A DNA stretch of 26,730 nt. Origin: Oribacterium sp. Lineage in GTDB: Bacteria > Bacillota_A > Clostridia > Lachnospirales > Lachnospiraceae. Shown here in pieces: positions 23,298 through 26,730 of the stretch. A model generated the notes under the pieces. That model ran no database searches and was not told the DNA's origin. It saw only the letters and a program-made list of their open reading frames with translations. Position numbers and translations under genes: made by a program. The stretch lies in assembly GCA_017940955.1 (NCBI GenBank), contig JAGAXP010000034.1:1-26730 (forward strand), read 5' to 3'. The stretch's first letter is position 1; every line of letters starts with the position of its first letter.

Positions 23298-24170
23298 ATG
23301 CAGATGAAGAAAAGTCTACAGGAGAAGCTTCGTGATCTCCGCTACAATAATGGAAACTTAAAACTGGAGCAGGTCAGCAACGTGACCGGCATATCCACGA
23401 CTGCCCTCAGCACATATGAAAATGATGAGCTAAAGGATATCCCCCACTCGTCAATCGTTGCCCTGGCAAAGTTCTATCATGTATCAACGGATTACCTGTT
23501 AGGTCTATCGGAAAACGAGCAGGAAAGTAACGCTGATCTCTGTGAACTTTCCATAAATGATGATATGATCAGACTCCTTAAAAGCGGTGATATCAACAAC
23601 CGGCTCCTTTGTGAGCTGACAACGCATCCTGCTTTTATGAAGTTCCTTGCAGATTTGGAAATATATGTTGACGGAAAAGCCGGCATTCAGATACAGAGCC
23701 TGAATGCTATCGTGGATGCGATTCGGGACTCTATAATAAACGGTGATCTGTCCGGTGATAATGCTGCAGGTGACTCCTCTTCCGAGGATATCAAAAATCT
23801 TCAGATGCTTGATGTTGCCCGCATCGAAGATGACGCATATTTCTTTAATCTCCTGCACTGCGATCTGGATGCGATTGCCAAAGATCTACGTGAGACTCAT
23901 AAGAAGGATCCCGATGCCGCTCCGGACGATATGATTGCCTCCCGGTTTAACACCATCGTTGAGGATGTGGCTTCGATAACTAACGAGCCCGGGGGAACCA
24001 AAAAGAATCTTATGGATCTGCTCCTGTATTACTTCTCAAAAGAGATCCGTATTCCGTTAGATAAGCTGACCTCCGAAGAGAAAGACATGCTTATGTCCAT
24101 TTTTGAGCGGTCGGGACGTTATAAGGCAGAGCTGAGGAATATGACAAAGGGCAGACGGAAAAAGCGTTAG
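23298..24170 (+). CDS. XRE-family transcriptional regulator
   Basis: 290 aa. The N-terminal HTH (about 8-65) contains 'LKLEQVSNVTGISTTALSTY' and 'LAKFYHVSTDYLLGLS'. The long C-terminal part is mostly helical and unassigned; it could sense a signal or oligomerise. The gene is divergent from the minus-strand mobilization genes and lies at the right end of the inserted element, about 95 nt inside attR. It probably controls transfer and excision genes of that element. Confidence 0.85.
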   Translation: MQMKKSLQEKLRDLRYNNGNLKLEQVSNVTGISTTALSTYENDELKDIPHSSIVALAKFYHVSTDYLLGLSENEQESNADLCELSINDDMIRLLKSGDINNRLLCELTTHPAFMKFLADLEIYVDGKAGIQIQSLNAIVDAIRDSIINGDLSGDNAAGDSSSEDIKNLQMLDVARIEDDAYFFNLLHCDLDAIAKDLRETHKKDPDAAPDDMIASRFNTIVEDVASITNEPGGTKKNLMDLLLYYFSKEIRIPLDKLTSEEKDMLMSIFERSGRYKAELRNMTKGRRKKR

Positions 24171-24664
24171 ATAATCGCTGCCTGCCCGGAACTGCGTCCA
24201 GATGATCGTGTCCCTGTTCGATGTGTTTTGTGGGCATCTGAACTCTTCACGATCAAGTATGGCAGTTCGTGTCCAAGCTTCTGATAGTTCATGTTGTAGC
24301 TCTGGGACTGTCCTCGGGTCTCTCCGGTGTTGTACATGTCGATGGTCTCTTTACCAAGGACCTCATTGAGATCCTTTAATGTGGATTTCTCAGAACCTCC
24401 AAGGAAAATCTGAGAATCGCAGTTACCTATGATGGTATCAGCATTATCCTTATATATTGACTTGAGCTGAGATTTCGCCTGAAGAACAAGTGCCGCTGAG
24501 ATCTCACGGCTTCGGATAGTTGCCATAAGCTTCTCAAGATTTGGAATCTGTCCAATGTTCGCCGCCTCATCGATAAGGCACCTTACATGTACCGGAAGCC
24601 TGCCGCCATACACATCATCTGCCTTCTCGCACAGCAAATTAAAGGGCTGGGTATATACCATCAT
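24167..24664 (-). pseudogene. VirD4-type coupling protein, middle fragment
   Basis: From 24664 to 24267 this frame is the ATPase core of a VirD4/CD1115-type protein: 'LPVHVRCLIDEAANIGQIPN' with the Walker B-like D-E, 'ATIRSREISAALVLQAKSQL' and 'GNCDSQIFLGG' through 'NYQKLGH'. At the GA core it enters the inserted element, and about 33 unrelated residues follow before the stop. The C-terminal part of the gene is at 2626-2853. The region before 24664 belongs to a much earlier part of the protein, so an internal deletion is also present. Confidence 0.85.
24239..24268. other. attR of the serine-recombinase element
   Basis: TGAACTCTTCAC (24239-24250) is the inverted copy of the 12-mer at 2870-2881. 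It is separated by exactly 16 nt from the core TC (24267-24268, GA on the minus strand). Joining the element ends gives a symmetric site with outer 12-bp arms and inner GCAG/CTGC around the core, like an attP of a large serine recombinase. Confidence 0.8.
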
Positions 24665-24785
24665 GAATATAAGCGAAAGGATTGTAATGCATGGATTTCT
24701 TGAAATTTATGGTGTTGAAGATTTTTATCCTATAACCATTTTGTAATAGAGCATTACCGCATTCATTTACTACTGTTCCCTTTGG
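24663..24785 (-). pseudogene. VirD4-type coupling protein, early fragment
   Basis: Reading from 24785, the frame gives 'PKGTVVNECGNALLQNGY' and then 'IFNTINFKKSMHYNPFAYI'. This is the segment just after the Walker A region of VirD4-type proteins. The upstream part with the membrane helices and Walker A is absent. Downstream the frame fuses out of phase to the middle fragment near TATATTCATGATG (24660-24671), so roughly 200 family residues are missing. A short ORF (24639-24791, 50 aa) covers it but would not make a working protein. Confidence 0.75.
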
Positions 24786-24826
24786 AAGCATTTTGTCAAG
24801 AACAAATTACTATCACTTGCAATATG

Positions 24827-24994
24827 TTAGGCAGGCTTGCTATCCTCGGAAATGCCCTCTTTTACGGCTCTGAGCGCCTTTTCCTGCATACTCATGCCTT
24901 CTTCTTTGAAGTTCATAACGACTTCGTACTGTGTCTTGCCGATGGTGGTCTCAAAGGATCCTCCGGCATTGTATTTCTGTTCGGTATTCTCCAT
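24827..24994 (-). CDS. TnpW-like small protein
   Basis: 55 aa. It begins MENTEQKYNAGG and then 'SFETTIGKTQYEVVMNFKEE', matching the 'T-x-I-G-K-T-x-Y-x-V' pattern of the small transposon-encoded TnpW family, with a helical C-terminus. AGGAGG lies only 3 nt from the ATG, which is short but clear. It sits between the outer relaxase and the virD4 remnants. Function unknown; found in conjugative and mobilizable elements of clostridia. Confidence 0.65.
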   Translation of the reverse strand: MENTEQKYNAGGSFETTIGKTQYEVVMNFKEEGMSMQEKALRAVKEGISEDSKPA

Positions 24995-25070
24995 AATCCT
25001 CCTCTCCGAAAAGAAAAGGCACGATTACCGCTATGATAACCATGCCTTTTGCTCCTCAATATGCTCATGT

Positions 25071-26693
25071 TTACAGTATCTGATCCCTGTTTCTGATGTG
25101 TGTCTGGTTCCTCTCGCTTCTCTCGTTCTGAAGCATTCTTTCAAGATCATGTTTGTTGTGATTAAGCACTTCCATCTTGGCAAGATCCACGATAGCATCC
25201 GATAACGGTCTTTCCGTTTTCCGATAGCTTTCTTTCAGACCGTCAAGCTCCTTCGTCCATGCCTTTGGATTGATCTTTTTGTCCGGCTCCACGATCATGC
25301 TCTTAAGGGTATCACGGTAGATCTTGTAAGTATTGAGTTCCGTCTGATGCTTTCTCTTATATTCCTCTGCCTGACTTTTCTTAAAGAAACCAAGTGGCTT
25401 TCCGTTTTTCTCTTCGGTTTTTTTCAGCTTCCAATACTCCGCATTGACCTTCTGATACGGCTCATACTTCTCATGGAAATCAAGCAACTTTTCAAGATAA
25501 TCCATGCGTGCGCTCATATCGCCTCGGCTCTTACCAAGCTTTTCATACTCGGCTTTTGTCGCCTTACGCTCTTCCTGCATTTCATCAAAGGTAGTCCATC
25601 CCTTGCTCTGCACATAGGCTTCCATTTTTGCCTTGTCCTGCAGAGAAGCACGATCTGAAACAGCACCGATAAACTTGCCCTTAACTATCGGCAGACTCAA
25701 ACGATTATTATTACGCTCAGCCACTTTCCGGATTACATCAATGATCTCGCTCTTGAATGCCTTAACTACAGTAGCCGGAATAGCCATAGCCTGTGCAAGT
25801 TCATCCTTGGCTTTTTCATATACGGCACGGGCAGCATCAATGATGGCATTTCGTGCGATGATATCCCGATTGATATCGCCTCGGATCGTCCGGATCCCTG
25901 CACGCTCCATTGCACTTGCTTTCTCTCCAAGATGGATCTGAGGGATGATATCAAGTCCCTGCTCCTTAAAGGAACGATACTCCCAAAACTTATCCGTCAT
26001 TCCGATCTTGGCATTGACCGCATTTATGGTGTCGGCAAGATCCTTTCTCCATATCTTGGCTTTCTCCTTACTATTCCAATCATTGGTCTGAATCGTGTCG
26101 CATTTCCATTGCTTTCGGTTCTGTTTATCAACCTTCTGTTGTCCGGTCTTTTTATCAATAAGCGGGATCCGTTCACCATTCTCATCCTTCTGGTAAACCT
26201 TCTTCTGTTTCGGCATCCATTTTCCCTGCTCATCAATGCTCCGTAATGTGAGCATGATATGACAATGCAGATTGCGTTGTCCCTGCTTATTCTCAGAATC
26301 ATGGATGGCATACTGAACACACATCCCCTTACTAACGAAGTTCCGCTCGCAATAATCCTTCACCACTTCCTTAGCAAGATCGTAGCTCCATTCGTTTGGC
26401 AGTTCTATACGGAATGTTCGGGCAAGCTGAGCATCCTTTGATTTTTCGACAAGCTCCACACTATTCCATAAAACATAGGGATCCTTGTATTCTTCAGGTG
26501 CATTCTCCGGTAGCAAAACTTCGCAATGAACAAGATCCTCGGAATACTTTGGATAATATGTCTGACCGTCATACTCGCAGTACATCTTCTCCCTGCTGAT
26601 ATATGAGGATTGCTCAACAGCAGAATGACCACCCGTACATTTGGCACTCCTGCCACATATCTTGGCACGGGTGCTGATGTTTTTAACTGTCAT
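25071..26693 (-). CDS. MobA/MobL relaxase of the outer conjugative element
   Basis: 540 aa. The relaxase domain (about 1-280) contains 'CTGGHSAVEQSSYISREKMY', His131 and 'NLHCHIMLTLRS' (His143, His145). A charged helical C-terminus (about 300-540) with coiled-coil character follows. It would nick the outer element's oriT and pass the strand to VirD4 and the channel. VirD4 is broken here, so transfer by this copy is probably blocked unless another coupling protein exists. GAGGTG lies 6 nt before ATG 26693. Confidence 0.9.
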   Translation of the reverse strand: MTVKNISTRAKICGRSAKCTGGHSAVEQSSYISREKMYCEYDGQTYYPKYSEDLVHCEVLLPENAPEEYKDPYVLWNSVELVEKSKDAQLARTFRIELPNEWSYDLAKEVVKDYCERNFVSKGMCVQYAIHDSENKQGQRNLHCHIMLTLRSIDEQGKWMPKQKKVYQKDENGERIPLIDKKTGQQKVDKQNRKQWKCDTIQTNDWNSKEKAKIWRKDLADTINAVNAKIGMTDKFWEYRSFKEQGLDIIPQIHLGEKASAMERAGIRTIRGDINRDIIARNAIIDAARAVYEKAKDELAQAMAIPATVVKAFKSEIIDVIRKVAERNNNRLSLPIVKGKFIGAVSDRASLQDKAKMEAYVQSKGWTTFDEMQEERKATKAEYEKLGKSRGDMSARMDYLEKLLDFHEKYEPYQKVNAEYWKLKKTEEKNGKPLGFFKKSQAEEYKRKHQTELNTYKIYRDTLKSMIVEPDKKINPKAWTKELDGLKESYRKTERPLSDAIVDLAKMEVLNHNKHDLERMLQNERSERNQTHIRNRDQIL

Positions 26694-26729
26694 GTCCGCA
26701 CCTCACTTCCCACCTTGACGACATACCAA
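26692..26729 (-). CDS. Possible C-terminal end of an upstream gene (partial)
   Basis: A minus-strand frame enters from the window edge and ends at a TGA that overlaps the relaxase ATG as ATGA ('WYVVKVGSEVRT' then stop). Such overlaps are usual in these operons, but only about 12 codons are visible and no family can be named. Confidence 0.35.
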
Positions 26730-26730
26730 A

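Larger units (their letters stand above)
2854..24266. mobile_element. 21.4-kb integrated mobilizable element inserted in virD4
   Basis: The boundaries come from matched GA cores and symmetric 12-bp inverted repeats at each end, and from restoration of the virD4 frame on joining. The element has its own large serine recombinase, relaxase, DUF3847-like protein, candidate oriT, RepA_N-like protein and XRE regulator (17.9-24.2 kb). It has no mating-pair genes, as expected for a mobilizable element that borrows a conjugation machine. Between its left end and the recombinase it carries a cargo block of about 14.8 kb with the glycan decoration operon. Confidence 0.8.
1..26730. mobile_element. Tn1549-like integrative conjugative element, partial (outer layer)
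   Basis: The minus-strand genes at both window edges follow the usual order of a Tn1549-family conjugation module: relaxase, TnpW-like, VirD4, conserved protein, Maff2, VirB6/TrbL-like, PrgI. The module is interrupted at virD4 by a 21.4-kb insertion. Neither end of the outer element is in the window, and VirB4 would be expected just beyond base 1. Element family is inferred from gene content and order. Confidence 0.75.

Noticed and set aside
1..26730. tRNA, rRNA, CRISPR array, restriction or toxin-antitoxin system
   Set aside because: I looked on both strands and saw no cloverleaf, repeat array or gene pair that would support any of these.

Overview
The window looks like a low-to-mid GC Firmicute of the Lachnospiraceae or a close clostridial relative. 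This rests on the gene families (Tn1549-type conjugation genes, a TnpX-type serine recombinase, an Rpn-type PD-(D/E)XK protein, LicD clusters) and on strong AGGAGG ribosome sites. No chromosomal housekeeping gene is present. I read the window as mobile elements nested in one another.

Outer layer (1-2853 and 24267-26730, all minus strand): part of a Tn1549-like conjugative element. In transcription order it holds a MobA/MobL relaxase, a TnpW-like small protein, a VirD4-type coupling protein, a conserved 180-aa protein, a Maff2 pilin-like protein, a VirB6/TrbL-like channel protein and a PrgI/VirB3-like protein. virD4 is broken. It has lost its start and an internal block, and it is also split by a large insertion.

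Middle layer (about 2854-24266): a 21.4-kb element inserted in virD4. Its ends can be placed from the sequence. A GA core lies at each end, and a perfect 12-bp inverted repeat starts exactly 16 nt inside each core. Joining the cores restores the virD4 reading frame at that point. Its own genes lie at 17.9-24.2 kb: large serine recombinase, small protein, second MobA/MobL relaxase, DUF3847-like protein, candidate oriT, RepA_N-like protein and an XRE regulator.

Inner layer (about 2.97-17.8 kb): a cargo block between the left end of the middle element and its recombinase. It begins with an Rpn-type gene. Then comes a minus-strand operon of about 12.4 kb with a consensus promoter (TTGACG-17-TATAAT) at 16358-16386, ending at a bidirectional terminator at 3907-3933. 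In transcription order the operon encodes a beta-propeller-like protein, three LicD-type phosphotransferases (the third fused to a methyltransferase), a class V aminotransferase, a methyltransferase, a cytidylyltransferase-Gfo/Idh fusion, a DUF4422 glycosyltransferase, a 101-aa protein, an integrase-like protein that has lost its active site and gained a C-terminal HTH domain, and a free-standing copy of that HTH domain. A complete tyrosine integrase diverges from the operon at its upstream end.

No flippase, polymerase, priming transferase or PEP mutase is present. The operon therefore looks like a decoration cassette: it would build a CDP-activated, possibly aminated and methylated small head group and transfer it as a phosphodiester to a glycan or teichoic acid made elsewhere. 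Promoter-proximal dyads, an attenuator-like leader hairpin, recurring TCGTCAAAAAT motifs and the paired intact and dead integrases suggest the cassette may be switched or moved by its own recombinase.
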